A stretch of 64,000 nucleotides of DNA, from positions 1-64,000 of the forward strand of contig NZ_CYSP01000014.1 in NCBI RefSeq assembly GCF_001298735.1, given 5' to 3'. Origin of the DNA: Propionispora sp. 2/2-37 (GTDB lineage: Bacteria; Bacillota; Negativicutes; Propionisporales; Propionisporaceae). Positions 46,610 to 55,931 of this stretch are shown here, piece by piece; positions within the stretch are counted from its first letter, which is position 1; every line of letters begins with the position of its first letter. Both the position numbers and the translations under genes were made by a program. The notes beneath the pieces are model-generated. The model saw only the letters and a program-made list of their open reading frames with translations, did no database searches and had not been told where the DNA came from.

Positions 46610-48223
46610 ATGGCTGTTACTGAAAAAGAGTTAGAAGTATTATTTGCAAAAATGCCAAGCAAGGTACAAAAGAACCGGCGTAAACATATTCTTATCAAAA
46701 ATGGTGAGGTGGAGAATCCGGAGATTGAGGCGAATACCCGGACAATCCCGGGGATCATTACCAATCGTGGCTGTGCTTATGCCGGGTGTAAGGGCGTGGT
46801 ATTAGGTCCGATTAAAGATATGGTTCATATTACCCACGGGCCGATTGGTTGCGCTTATTACACCTGGGGAACCCGCCGCAATAAGGCTAAAACGGGAGAG
46901 CATGTTAAAAATTTCGTCAACTATTCTTTTTCAACCGATATGCAGGAAAAAGATATCGTATTTGGTGGTGAAAAAAAACTGGCGGCCATGATTGATGAGG
47001 TGGTTGAGATATTGAAACCAAACGCCATTACGATATCGGCGACTTGCCCGGTTGGTTTGATCGGTGACGATATTAATGCGGTAGCCAGAGAAGCACAAAA
47101 ACGCCACGGCATTCAAGTACTGGCTTTCAGTTGCGAAGGCTATAAAGGGGTTAGTCAGTCGGCAGGACATCATATTGCCAATAATAGTTTTGTTGAATCG
47201 GTTATCGGACAAGGTGATATGGAAGAGCCGCCATCAAAATTCTCTATTAATTTATTAGGTGAATACAATATCGGTGGTGACGGCTGGGAAGTTGAACGAA
47301 TACTGAAAGAGATTGGTTATAATGTTATATCTGTAATGACCGGCGATGGTTCTTGGGAAAAGATGCGTAATGCTCATGTGGCAGAATTAAATTTGGTACA
47401 ATGCCATAGATCGATAAACTATATTGCAGAAAAAATTGAGACAAAATATGGCATTCCATGGTTGAAGGTCAATTTTATTGGTATTGAAGCAACTATTAAG
47501 AGTTTACGCGATATGGCACTATATTTTGATGATCCTGAACTTACGAGAAAAACGGAAGAAGTAATTGCCCGCGAAGTAGCCAGAGTACAACCGGTAATTG
47601 ATCAATATGCAAAAATTTGTCAAAATAAAACTGCTTTCTGCTTTGTTGGAGGTTCGCGTGGGCATCATTTCCAGGGATTGTTCCGTGAACTGGGGATCGA
47701 AACGATTTTGGCTGGTTATGAGTTCGCTCATCGCGACGATTATGAAGGCCGTGCAGTAATTCCAAGCATTAAGCCGGATGCAGACAGTAAGAATATTCCG
47801 GATCTTCATGTGGAACCCGATTTGAAGCGTTTTCACTTGCGAATGTCACCGGAAAAGCTGGAAGAGTTGAAGAAAAAGATCCCAATTAATGATTACCCAG
47901 GTATGAACATTGATATGAAAGAAGGCCATATTATTGTTGATGACCTGAATCATTTTGAAACTGATGAGTTTATTAAACTTTTGAAGCCAGACATTTTTTC
48001 TTCAGGCATTAAGGATAAATATGTGGTACAGAAAATGGGAATTCCGGCTAAACAGCTCCATTCCTATGATTACAGTGGTCCGTATGCCGGGTTTAATGGT
48101 GCAGTCAATTTTGCCCGTGATGTAAGTATGGGCTTTGCTTCTCCGACCTGGAATTTTATCACTCCCCCTTGGCAAAACACTCCGGTATTGACTGGTGAAA
48201 TGAATGAAGGAGGCGACAAATAA
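46610..48223 (+). CDS. nifD: Nitrogenase MoFe protein alpha chain
   Basis: 537 residues. P-cluster cysteines at 55, 81 and 146 (RGCAYAGC, GPIGCAYY, SATCPVG) and FeMo-co ligands Cys265 (VQCHRSINYI) and His484 (LHSYDYSGPYAGF) are present. An extra segment of about 50 residues around 420-470 (DYPGMNIDMKEGHIIV and on) is shared with the Clostridium pasteurianum-type alpha chain and absent from Azotobacter. This places it among Mo-nitrogenases of the clostridial group, not Anf or Vnf. Forms the alpha2beta2 catalytic protein with NifK. Confidence 0.97.
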   Translation: MAVTEKELEVLFAKMPSKVQKNRRKHILIKNGEVENPEIEANTRTIPGIITNRGCAYAGCKGVVLGPIKDMVHITHGPIGCAYYTWGTRRNKAKTGEHVKNFVNYSFSTDMQEKDIVFGGEKKLAAMIDEVVEILKPNAITISATCPVGLIGDDINAVAREAQKRHGIQVLAFSCEGYKGVSQSAGHHIANNSFVESVIGQGDMEEPPSKFSINLLGEYNIGGDGWEVERILKEIGYNVISVMTGDGSWEKMRNAHVAELNLVQCHRSINYIAEKIETKYGIPWLKVNFIGIEATIKSLRDMALYFDDPELTRKTEEVIAREVARVQPVIDQYAKICQNKTAFCFVGGSRGHHFQGLFRELGIETILAGYEFAHRDDYEGRAVIPSIKPDADSKNIPDLHVEPDLKRFHLRMSPEKLEELKKKIPINDYPGMNIDMKEGHIIVDDLNHFETDEFIKLLKPDIFSSGIKDKYVVQKMGIPAKQLHSYDYSGPYAGFNGAVNFARDVSMGFASPTWNFITPPWQNTPVLTGEMNEGGDK

Positions 48224-48224
48224 G

Positions 48225-49613
48225 ATGCTTGATTATACACCCAAAGAACTGAAAGAGCGTCCAAGTGGCGCCGTAATCAATCCTGCTAAAACTTGCCAGC
48301 CGATAGGGGCCATGTATGCTGCTTTAGGGATAAAAGGCTGCCTGCCGCACAGTCATGGTTCGCAAGGGTGCTGTTCCTTTCACCGGATGCATTTAACCAG
48401 ACATTTTCGTGATCCGATCATGGCATCAACAAGCAGCTTTACGGAAGGTGCATCAGTTTTTGGCGGCGGTGCCAACTTAAAAACAGCGATTAAAAACGTA
48501 TTTGCTTTATATAATCCCGATGTTATGGCCATTCATACAACTTGTCTGTCGGAGACAATTGGTGATGATATTCCGACCATTATCAAACAATCGGAGATAC
48601 CGGAAGGAAAAATCGTATTTCATGCGAATACGCCAAGTTACCAGGGGTCGCATATTACCGGTTTTTCTAATATGACTAAGGCTATGGCTACGTATTTTTC
48701 GGAAAGTACCAGTGATTCCAAAAAAGAACAGGTGAATGTCATTCCTGGTTTTGTCAATCCGGGAGATATGCGTGAAATTAAAAGAATTGTTAAATCGCTG
48801 AAACTTGATTTCATTATGTTTCCTGATACCTCAGGAGTAGTGGATTCACCGATGACCGGCAAGTTTGAAATGTATCCTAAGGGTGGTGTTACACTGGACG
48901 AATTAAAAGATTCCGGTAATTCCAAAGTTACTATGTCACTTGGCCGTTTCGCATCCTTGGATGCAGCGGAAAAATTGGAGAAGAAATGCAAGGTCCCGGC
49001 TGTTTCATTAAAAACTCCGATTGGCGTAAAAGCAACCGATGATTTTTTAATGGCCTTGCGGAGTTCCTTTGCAGCAGAAATTCCCTATGAACTAGAGGAA
49101 GAACGTGGCCAGTTGGTCGATATTATGACCGATACTCATTTCCATTTTCACGGGAAAAAAGTAGCTATTTTTGGCGATCCCGATATTGTGACCTCAATGA
49201 CTGAATTTTTATTGAGTCTGGGTATGATTCCGGTACATGTACTAACAGGTACACCGGCAGGAGCATTGGGATCCGGCTTAGCCAGCTTTGAAGAGGAAGT
49301 TCAGGATATGTTGAAAGCAGCCGGAGTGACAGCCAACGTTAAGGCGCCAGGAGACTTGTTTGAGCTGCATCAATGGATTAAAAATGAACCGGTCGATTTG
49401 TTGATTGGGAATACGTATGGCAAATTTATCGCCCGTGCTGAAGATATTCCATTTGTGCGGATAGGTTTTCCGATACTTGATAGAAGTGTTCATTCTTATA
49501 TGCCGCTGGTAGGGTATCGCGGCGCCATGCGCATTATTGAGATGATCAGCAATGCTCTGTTAGACCGTGCCGACAGAGATGCGGCAGATGAAGATTTTGA
49601 GTTGGTAATGTAA
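48225..49613 (+). CDS. nifK: Nitrogenase MoFe protein beta chain
   Basis: 462 residues from ATG 48225 (AAGGAGG nine bases upstream, within the nifD end). It lacks the ~50-residue N-terminal extension of proteobacterial NifK, like the C. pasteurianum chain. P-cluster cysteines sit in CQPIGAMYAALGIKGCLPHSHGSQGC (two segments) and HTTCLSETIGDD; NTPSYQGSH holds the conserved Ser. One base separates it from nifD, so translation is coupled. Confidence 0.97.
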   Translation: MLDYTPKELKERPSGAVINPAKTCQPIGAMYAALGIKGCLPHSHGSQGCCSFHRMHLTRHFRDPIMASTSSFTEGASVFGGGANLKTAIKNVFALYNPDVMAIHTTCLSETIGDDIPTIIKQSEIPEGKIVFHANTPSYQGSHITGFSNMTKAMATYFSESTSDSKKEQVNVIPGFVNPGDMREIKRIVKSLKLDFIMFPDTSGVVDSPMTGKFEMYPKGGVTLDELKDSGNSKVTMSLGRFASLDAAEKLEKKCKVPAVSLKTPIGVKATDDFLMALRSSFAAEIPYELEEERGQLVDIMTDTHFHFHGKKVAIFGDPDIVTSMTEFLLSLGMIPVHVLTGTPAGALGSGLASFEEEVQDMLKAAGVTANVKAPGDLFELHQWIKNEPVDLLIGNTYGKFIARAEDIPFVRIGFPILDRSVHSYMPLVGYRGAMRIIEMISNALLDRADRDAADEDFELVM

Positions 49614-49621
49614 TTGAGGTT

Positions 49622-51061
49622 GTGTCGAGTCGTGGGTGCAGGAAAAAATCTCCTGCTGCCCAGACTGCCAGCCTTACTAGATTTACTACGCAGGTAACGA
49701 AAGGATGTGACGGCTGGATGAGTGAGGCAGCAGCTATACGCGATAGAGACGAATTTATTATTACTAAGGGGAAACAGAAAAAACAGCTTAAGTGTGATGC
49801 TGAAAGCATTGCCGGCTGTGTCAGCCAGCGTGCTTGCGTATACTGTGGGGCCAGAGTGGTGCTAAACCCGATTACTGATGCAATCCATCTGGTACATGGT
49901 CCGATAGGCTGTGCAAGTTATACCTGGGATATACGGGGAAGTTTAAGTAGTGGAGAAGAGTTGTACCGAAATAGTTTTTCTACAGACCTGAAAGAACAGG
50001 ATGTTATCTTCGGCGGAGAAAAAAAATTAGCGGCAGCCATTGATGAATTGGTCGGAAAATATCCGGAGGCAAAACTGGTTATTGTGTATTCTACCTGTAT
50101 CGTAGGCGTTATTGGCGATGATTTGCAGGCAGTATGTAAAGCTGCGGCCCAAAGACATAACATTGAAGTAATACCGGTAGAGTCCAGCGGCTTTATCGGT
50201 AATAAAGCTGCCGGGTACCGTGCTGCCGGCGATGCATTGCTGCGACTGATTGAGCCTGATGGGGAGAAATTACCTAAGCTAGAAAAAACGATTAATTATC
50301 TTGGTGATTTTAATTTAGCCGGAGAGGCTTGGATTATAAAAAGTTATTTGCAAGAGATTGGTGTAAAATTAAATGTCGTATTCACTGGCGATTCGAAATA
50401 TGAAGATCTAAAAAAAGCAACTTCCGCTTCGTTAAATATTATACAATGTGCCGGTTCTATGCATTATTTGGCTGCAAAGATAGAAACGCTCTACCAAATT
50501 CCGTTTATCAATGTCTCTTTTTTGGGAATTGAAGATACGGCTAATTCACTTAGAGCGGTAGCCCGGGCTTTTCAGGATCACGAAATGATGGAAAGAGCAG
50601 AAATACTAATACAAAGAGAAACGGCTAAAATTCAACCGGTTATTGAAAGTTATCGGGAAAAACTGCAGGGAAAGAAAGCGGCAGTGTATGTTGGCGGGGG
50701 ATTTAAAGCCATTTCACTGATCAAACAGTTTCGTGAAGTTGGTATTGAAGTGGTTATGGTCGGTACACAGACAGGCCGGAAAGAAGAATATGAAGCCATT
50801 GATGAATTGGTTAATGACGGAACCGTTATTCTGGATGATGCCAATCCGGCTGAACTGGAACGATTCATGGTAGAACAAAATGCCGATTTATTGGTTGGAG
50901 GCGTAAAAGAACGGCCTCTTGCCTATAAACTGGCAAAAGCATTTATAGACCATAATCATGACCGGAAACATCCCTTAAGCGGGTTCGTGGGTGCAGTTAA
51001 CTTTGCTGCGGAAGTATATTCAACGGTATGTTCTCCTGTTTGGAAATATATTAAGGCTTAG
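49622..51061 (+). CDS. nifE: FeMo-cofactor scaffold protein NifE
   Basis: 479 residues if GTG 49622 is used; an ATG at 49718 (MSEAAAIRDRDEF, 447 residues) is an alternative because neither start has an ideal ribosome site and the first 32 residues are not clearly conserved. ACVYCGARVVLNPITDAIHLVHGPIGC (two segments), FSTDLKEQDVIFGGEKKLA and YSTCIVGVIGDD are NifE hallmarks. With NifN it holds the NifB-derived cluster while Mo and homocitrate are added. Confidence 0.93.
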   Translation: MSSRGCRKKSPAAQTASLTRFTTQVTKGCDGWMSEAAAIRDRDEFIITKGKQKKQLKCDAESIAGCVSQRACVYCGARVVLNPITDAIHLVHGPIGCASYTWDIRGSLSSGEELYRNSFSTDLKEQDVIFGGEKKLAAAIDELVGKYPEAKLVIVYSTCIVGVIGDDLQAVCKAAAQRHNIEVIPVESSGFIGNKAAGYRAAGDALLRLIEPDGEKLPKLEKTINYLGDFNLAGEAWIIKSYLQEIGVKLNVVFTGDSKYEDLKKATSASLNIIQCAGSMHYLAAKIETLYQIPFINVSFLGIEDTANSLRAVARAFQDHEMMERAEILIQRETAKIQPVIESYREKLQGKKAAVYVGGGFKAISLIKQFREVGIEVVMVGTQTGRKEEYEAIDELVNDGTVILDDANPAELERFMVEQNADLLVGGVKERPLAYKLAKAFIDHNHDRKHPLSGFVGAVNFAAEVYSTVCSPVWKYIKA

Positions 51062-51076
51062 CAGGGAGTGGTGGAT

Positions 51077-52504
51077 ATGACAGCAGCGCGAAATGTAAAT
51101 GAAAACCCCTGTAATATGTGCATGCCTATGGGGGCAATTTTACCCTTTAAAGGAATAGAACAATGTATGGTGGTACTGCACGGTTCACAAGGCTGCAGTA
51201 CCTATATGCGCCGGCACATCGCCGAGCATTTTAACGAACCGATAGATGTGGGGTCTTCATCATTAAATGAAAAAGGTACGGTATATGGCGGTGAGAAAAA
51301 TTTAAAGCAGGCATTGGATAATATCATCAAGGTATATAATCCTAAAGTCATTGGTGTGCTGACAACTTGTTTGGCAGAAACCATTGGTGAAGATATCGAA
51401 CGCATTGCAGCCGAATATCGTAAGGAAAAAAATCTTACCGATTTAACCGTTGTTACCGTGCCAACTCCCGGTTATGGTGGTACACATACAGAAGGCTATT
51501 TGTATGCTTTGCGAAGAACTCTTATTCAAGTAACGAAGAAGGCTGAAAAACATAATAAGCTGAATTTAATTATTCCTCATATTAGTACAGCCGATATAAG
51601 GGAGCTTAAACGGATTCTGGATATCATGAACATTCAGTATACCTTATTTCCGGACATCTCAGATACTTTGGATCGTCCACTGCTCCGTCAGTATGCTAAA
51701 TTACCGGATGGTGGAACAAAAATTCAAGATATACAGGAAATGTCCGGTGCAGTGGCTACCATCCAGTTTGGGATAACTGCTGCCGATGAACTATCGCCTG
51801 GAAAGTATCTGGAAGATGAGTTCGGGGTTCCGCTCTATAATCTTCCAATTCCCATGGGGGTAGAAAATACCGACTTATTTATCAAAGCACTTTGTGAAAT
51901 CAATGATATGGCTATGCCGGACAGTATTGCTGCCGAACGCGGGCGTTTACTGGATGCTATGGTTGATTCCCATAAATATAATTTTCAGGGGCGCAGTGTA
52001 ATTTTTGGTGATCCGGAATTGGTTTATGCTATAAGCAAAACCTGTCTGGAAAATGGCGTGTTTCCAGTGGTTATTGCCACCGGCAGCTTTAATTCTAAAG
52101 TGTTTGAACTCTTGCAACCAGAGTTGGAAGCAAATGACGCACCGGCGGTAAACTTTTTAAACGAAACCGATTTTATGAAAATTCGTAATGTGGTTAGTGA
52201 TTCATCAGCCAATATCGCCATTGGACACTCGGATGGACGATATTTGGAAGAGCATGAGCATATACCACTTGTACGGCTAGGTTTTCCCATTCTTGACCGT
52301 GTGGGGGGACAGCGCTTATTATCTGTGGGATATACCGGAACAGCCATGTTTTTGGACCGAATTACCAATACTTTGCTGGCGGAAAAGCGCCGTTCTTATC
52401 GGCGTTCGATGTATGAGAAATATTACCGGGGGCTGGAGAAAGGACCAGCCTGTGGTGTGAACCGAGGTGGAGAAAATGAGTTGCAAATGTCCGAGTCAAA
52501 CTGA
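51077..52504 (+). CDS. nifN: FeMo-cofactor scaffold protein NifN
   Basis: 475 residues from ATG 51077, 10 nt after AGGGAG (GTG codons at 51068 and 51071 are nearer or inside it). NifK-like N terminus: CNMCMPMGAILPFKGIEQC, HGSQGCSTYMRRHIAEHFNEP, and LTTCLAETIGED, so most cluster-binding cysteines are kept; FGDPELVYAISKTCLENG and FPILDRVGGQRLLSVGYTG lie in the C-terminal half. The final 29 bases overlap nifB. Confidence 0.92.
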   Translation: MTAARNVNENPCNMCMPMGAILPFKGIEQCMVVLHGSQGCSTYMRRHIAEHFNEPIDVGSSSLNEKGTVYGGEKNLKQALDNIIKVYNPKVIGVLTTCLAETIGEDIERIAAEYRKEKNLTDLTVVTVPTPGYGGTHTEGYLYALRRTLIQVTKKAEKHNKLNLIIPHISTADIRELKRILDIMNIQYTLFPDISDTLDRPLLRQYAKLPDGGTKIQDIQEMSGAVATIQFGITAADELSPGKYLEDEFGVPLYNLPIPMGVENTDLFIKALCEINDMAMPDSIAAERGRLLDAMVDSHKYNFQGRSVIFGDPELVYAISKTCLENGVFPVVIATGSFNSKVFELLQPELEANDAPAVNFLNETDFMKIRNVVSDSSANIAIGHSDGRYLEEHEHIPLVRLGFPILDRVGGQRLLSVGYTGTAMFLDRITNTLLAEKRRSYRRSMYEKYYRGLEKGPACGVNRGGENELQMSESN

Positions 52505-53768
52505 CAGCACAACGAGCAATGCCGATCTCTTGCAAAAAACGGAACAGCATCCATGCTATTCGGCAGGGGCACATCAAAAGTATGCTCGGATGCATTTGCC
52601 AGTGGCACCCGCATGTAATATCAGCTGTAATTACTGTAACCGCAAATTCGATTGCGTTAATGAGAGCCGACCAGGTGTGACCAGTGAAATTCTCTCTCCT
52701 GACATGGCCAAAGAAAAGTTCCTATTTGTGAAGGAAAAAATCGAAAACTTGACTGTTGTAGGAATTGCAGGTCCTGGGGATGCTTTGGCAAATTGGCCGG
52801 AGGTCCGCCGGAGTATTGAACTTATCAAAGAAGCTTCGCCGGAAACGACTTTCTGTTTATCAACCAATGGGTTGATGTTGCCCGAATATGCTGCCGAACT
52901 TGTTGCATTAGGAATAAGACATGTAACTGTAACGGTAAATTGTTTGGATCCTCAGATTGGAGCCCGGATTTATAAAGTGGTGACTTTCAAAGGTGAAAGT
53001 TATCGTGGTGAAACGGGAGCAGAACTGTTAATCAAAAATCAACTGGCTGGTATTGAGTATTTAGCTAAGCGCGGTGTATTGGTTAAAGTCAATATTGTTA
53101 TGATTAAAGAGATTAATGACAGCCATATTCCTCTGGTAGTTAAGAGGGTTAAAGAATTGGGTGCCTTTATTACCAATATTATGCCACTCATTCCGGCTCC
53201 GGGAAGTGTTTTTGAAAAGTATCCGCAGACGAGTATGAAAGAGATCAACGAGATGCGTAATCTGTGTCAGTTGGATATTCAACAAATGAGACACTGCCAA
53301 CAATGCCGAGCTGATGCGATTGGACTTTTAAAGGAAGACCGGTCTCAGGAGTTTCGTAGTTGCAGCAGTAATAAACAAACGGGCATAGGAGAGATGAAAA
53401 AGACTATTGCTAGCAAAAAATATAAAATTGCTGTTACGTCTAAGTATGGAAAACTGGTGGATCTGCATTTTGGGCATGCTGCGGAGTTTATGATTTATGA
53501 GGGTGACGGTCATGTTTTTCAGTTGTTGGAGATGAGAAAATCAGCGAAATACTGCCTGGGTATGGAAGATTGTGATGAAGAGGTCAGTCGGCGGAAGGCA
53601 ATTATTGCTACCATTGCCGATTGTGACGCTGTGTTGACCATGCGTATAGGGTATAACGCGCAGAAAATGCTCAAAGAACATGGGATTGACAGCATAGAAT
53701 CTTGCTATACGATAGAAAATGGCTTGGCACAATGTGTAAAACAACTTTCTTTACAAGAAGCGATATAA
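52476..53768 (+). CDS. nifB: FeMo-cofactor biosynthesis radical SAM protein NifB with C-terminal NifX domain
   Basis: 430 residues from ATG 52476 after GAGGTGGAG. Radical SAM cysteines in CNISCNYCNRKFDC (about 47-60), preceded by HQKYARMHLPVAPA; NifB-specific VGIAGPGDALAN and CQQCRADAIGLL follow. From about residue 315 the chain is a NifX-like domain (YKIAVTSKYGKLVDLHFGHA). NifB assembles NifB-co, the 8Fe core of FeMo-co. A separate nifX gene is absent, which the fused domain may explain. Overlaps nifN by 29 bp. Confidence 0.96.
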   Translation: MSCKCPSQTDSTTSNADLLQKTEQHPCYSAGAHQKYARMHLPVAPACNISCNYCNRKFDCVNESRPGVTSEILSPDMAKEKFLFVKEKIENLTVVGIAGPGDALANWPEVRRSIELIKEASPETTFCLSTNGLMLPEYAAELVALGIRHVTVTVNCLDPQIGARIYKVVTFKGESYRGETGAELLIKNQLAGIEYLAKRGVLVKVNIVMIKEINDSHIPLVVKRVKELGAFITNIMPLIPAPGSVFEKYPQTSMKEINEMRNLCQLDIQQMRHCQQCRADAIGLLKEDRSQEFRSCSSNKQTGIGEMKKTIASKKYKIAVTSKYGKLVDLHFGHAAEFMIYEGDGHVFQLLEMRKSAKYCLGMEDCDEEVSRRKAIIATIADCDAVLTMRIGYNAQKMLKEHGIDSIESCYTIENGLAQCVKQLSLQEAI

Positions 53769-53789
53769 ATAAAACAAGGATGGATGAAG

Positions 53790-54098
53790 ATGAATAAACC
53801 GAAACGACATATTTTTGTATGCACCAGCTCTCGAATGACGGGGCAGGCTAAAGGGTTTTGTCAAACTAAAGATGCGCTTGGTGTTGTAGAAGCATTTATG
53901 GAAGAAATTCGTGATCGTGATTTAAGCGGTGAAGTTTTTATCTCGAACACGGGCTGTTTTGGAATTTGCGAACAAGGTCCGATTGTTGTCATTTATCCAG
54001 ATAACGTATGGTATGGCTCGGTTACACCGGATGATGTTGAAGAAATTATGGATGAGCATATTGAAGGTGACTCTGTAGTCAAGCGGCTTGAGCTATAA
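53790..54098 (+). CDS. Thioredoxin-like [2Fe-2S] ferredoxin
   Basis: 102 residues from ATG 53790, nine bases after AAGGA; an in-frame ATG two codons upstream is too close to the site. Closely follows the C. pasteurianum [2Fe-2S] ferredoxin pattern: HIFVCTSSRMTG (Cys11), GFCQTKD (Cys24), NTGCFGICEQGPIVV (Cys56, Cys60) and YPDNVWYGSV. That ferredoxin associates with the MoFe protein, and its gene location within nif agrees. Residue numbering assumes the chosen start. Confidence 0.93.
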   Translation: MNKPKRHIFVCTSSRMTGQAKGFCQTKDALGVVEAFMEEIRDRDLSGEVFISNTGCFGICEQGPIVVIYPDNVWYGSVTPDDVEEIMDEHIEGDSVVKRLEL

Positions 54099-54127
54099 TT
54101 TGAAATTTGTGCTTGGGAGGGGTTTGA

Positions 54128-54757
54128 GTGACAAAAGAAATCGCTGTTTATATTAATGATGAAGCTGTTGCAGCGTCATTATTAGAGCCGGGAAAAGTGA
54201 TTGTCTATCGTAGAGGAAATGGTGTATGGGAAATTGACCGGGAATTGGAATTCAAACTTGACCCCAAGCAGGGTTTATATCAATTGCGGCAAAACATGGC
54301 TAAACTCATTTCCTTTATGGGTGAATGTACTATTTTTGCCGGGTTATCTGTTACTGGCGTACCTTATTTTGAATTTGAAAAAGCGGATATCAGCGTATGG
54401 GAAATAGAAGGAAGACCGGATTTGTATTTAGATGATATTTTCGACAAGGAAGCTGCACTTGCCAGGCGGACTGTTGAGGTAGTGAAGCCTAGTACCGAAG
54501 CATTTGTCGAGGAAGTGAGCCATGGATGTTATTTTATTGATTTAAAAAAAGTTCAGCAAAGCAGTGCCGGGGTGACTTCAAAACAAGTCTTGCTCCCTTT
54601 GTTGAAAAAAGAAAATTTTACGTCAATATCTATACTCTGTAAACATATCCCCCCCTGGCTGGAAGGCGAATTACTTGCTAAAAAAATGGTTTGTGAGATA
54701 AATACAATCAATGACGGCGAAATGAGAATAAATATCCAACCGAAATGCTGTTCTTAA
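54128..54757 (+). CDS. AnfO-like nitrogenase accessory protein
   Basis: 209 residues from GTG 54128 after GGGAGGGG. KEIAVYINDEAVAASLLEPGKVIVYRR at the start, the middle GECTIFAGLSVTGVPYFEFEKA, WEIEGRP and the C-terminal EVSHGCYFIDLKKVQ match the family first named for AnfO of the Fe-only nitrogenase (segments read separately). The GLSVTGVPYFEFEK region resembles a NifX/NafY-like cofactor-binding core. Its presence in a Mo-nif operon with no anf genes suggests a general cofactor-handling role. Followed by 80 bp before nifV(omega). Confidence 0.8.
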   Translation: MTKEIAVYINDEAVAASLLEPGKVIVYRRGNGVWEIDRELEFKLDPKQGLYQLRQNMAKLISFMGECTIFAGLSVTGVPYFEFEKADISVWEIEGRPDLYLDDIFDKEAALARRTVEVVKPSTEAFVEEVSHGCYFIDLKKVQQSSAGVTSKQVLLPLLKKENFTSISILCKHIPPWLEGELLAKKMVCEINTINDGEMRINIQPKCCS

Positions 54758-54837
54758 CTTGGCAGCTTTGAAAAGATCCTGACCAATAATGTAGTTTCGA
54801 TTTGGCAGGATCTTTTAACTAATCAGGAGTGACAAGT

Positions 54838-55929
54838 ATGAGTAAGCCAGTCTTATATATGGATCAAACTGTAAATGAAGGATTAAAGCAAGGAATAGGA
54901 CCGGTTAAATTACGACTTATGATGCAGGCGTTAACAGAATTGCCAATAGGATCTACGGATGTATGGGTAAAAGAGTGGGAAGAAAACGGGCTGCATTCGT
55001 ATAATGTAACCTTTCATTCTTTTTTACGAGGAAAAATAAAACCCAATTTATATGATCTGTACCGGGCGTATCATTTGGGTTTTGATAAAATCATCATAGT
55101 TTATTCTCATGTGTCACGTAAACAAACCAGTAAAAGGTTGTATCCGGTATTAGCAGCTGCTTCCAAGCTGCACTTATCAGTTTCATTATTTATTGAAAAC
55201 GCTGCGCAGATTTCTGCGGTCGATATAGATTACTACTTAAAGTTAATCATTAAATTTGATATTAAATCATTTATCTATGGCGATAAAGAAAGTTTACTGG
55301 ATTCATTTGCTGTTTTTGAAGCTTTAAGTCAAATATATAAAATTTTACCTTGTGTTTTGGAATTTCATGCTCATAACAGTTATGGCCTAGCCACTGCTAA
55401 TTCGCTGTCCGCTATTAAAGCCGGTGTAAGGCGGGTCGCTGCCTCAGTGGCAGGCGTTGGCACTCCCTGTCATGCTGCACTGGAAGAAGTGCTGATAGGC
55501 AGTAAATATATACTACAAGAAACAATACCTGCTACCGGGGATTTGGCAGCTCTTTGTGCGCATATTCTGGCCTGTATGGGACAGAATGTTCCTGTCCGTA
55601 AGGCCGTTATTGGAACGGATGTTTTTGCTCATGAATCGGGATTGCATGTTCAAGGAGTAGTTCAGAATCCCAGTTTATACGAAGCATTTTCACCTGAAGA
55701 AGTGGGATTGGTCCGACGATTGGTGATTGGAAAACACTCAGGGAGCATGTCTCTCAGAGTGAAATTAAATCAAATAGAGCTTTATCCAAGTGACCAGGAA
55801 ATTGCGGCAATGCTGCCTAAAGTTAGAAAATTGGCCGTAGTGCAGAAAGGCTGTCTAAATGATGAACAACTACAAAGTTTATATTTTTCAGAGAGAAAAA
55901 ACTCATATGAAGATAAGCGAGGTGAGTAA
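54838..55929 (+). CDS. nifV(omega): Homocitrate synthase, omega (C-terminal-type) subunit
   Basis: 363 residues from ATG 54838 after CAGGAG. A degenerate first half of the barrel (DQTVNEGLK where catalytic members have TTLRDGEQ) leads to EFHAHNSYGLATANSLSAIK, VGTPCHAALEEVLIG and the C-terminal helper region VFAHESGLHVQGV and LVIGKHSG (separate segments). This is the omega chain of the split NifV known from C. pasteurianum; it needs the alpha chain encoded directly after it to make homocitrate for FeMo-co. Confidence 0.92.
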   Translation: MSKPVLYMDQTVNEGLKQGIGPVKLRLMMQALTELPIGSTDVWVKEWEENGLHSYNVTFHSFLRGKIKPNLYDLYRAYHLGFDKIIIVYSHVSRKQTSKRLYPVLAAASKLHLSVSLFIENAAQISAVDIDYYLKLIIKFDIKSFIYGDKESLLDSFAVFEALSQIYKILPCVLEFHAHNSYGLATANSLSAIKAGVRRVAASVAGVGTPCHAALEEVLIGSKYILQETIPATGDLAALCAHILACMGQNVPVRKAVIGTDVFAHESGLHVQGVVQNPSLYEAFSPEEVGLVRRLVIGKHSGSMSLRVKLNQIELYPSDQEIAAMLPKVRKLAVVQKGCLNDEQLQSLYFSERKNSYEDKRGE

Positions 55930-55931
55930 AG

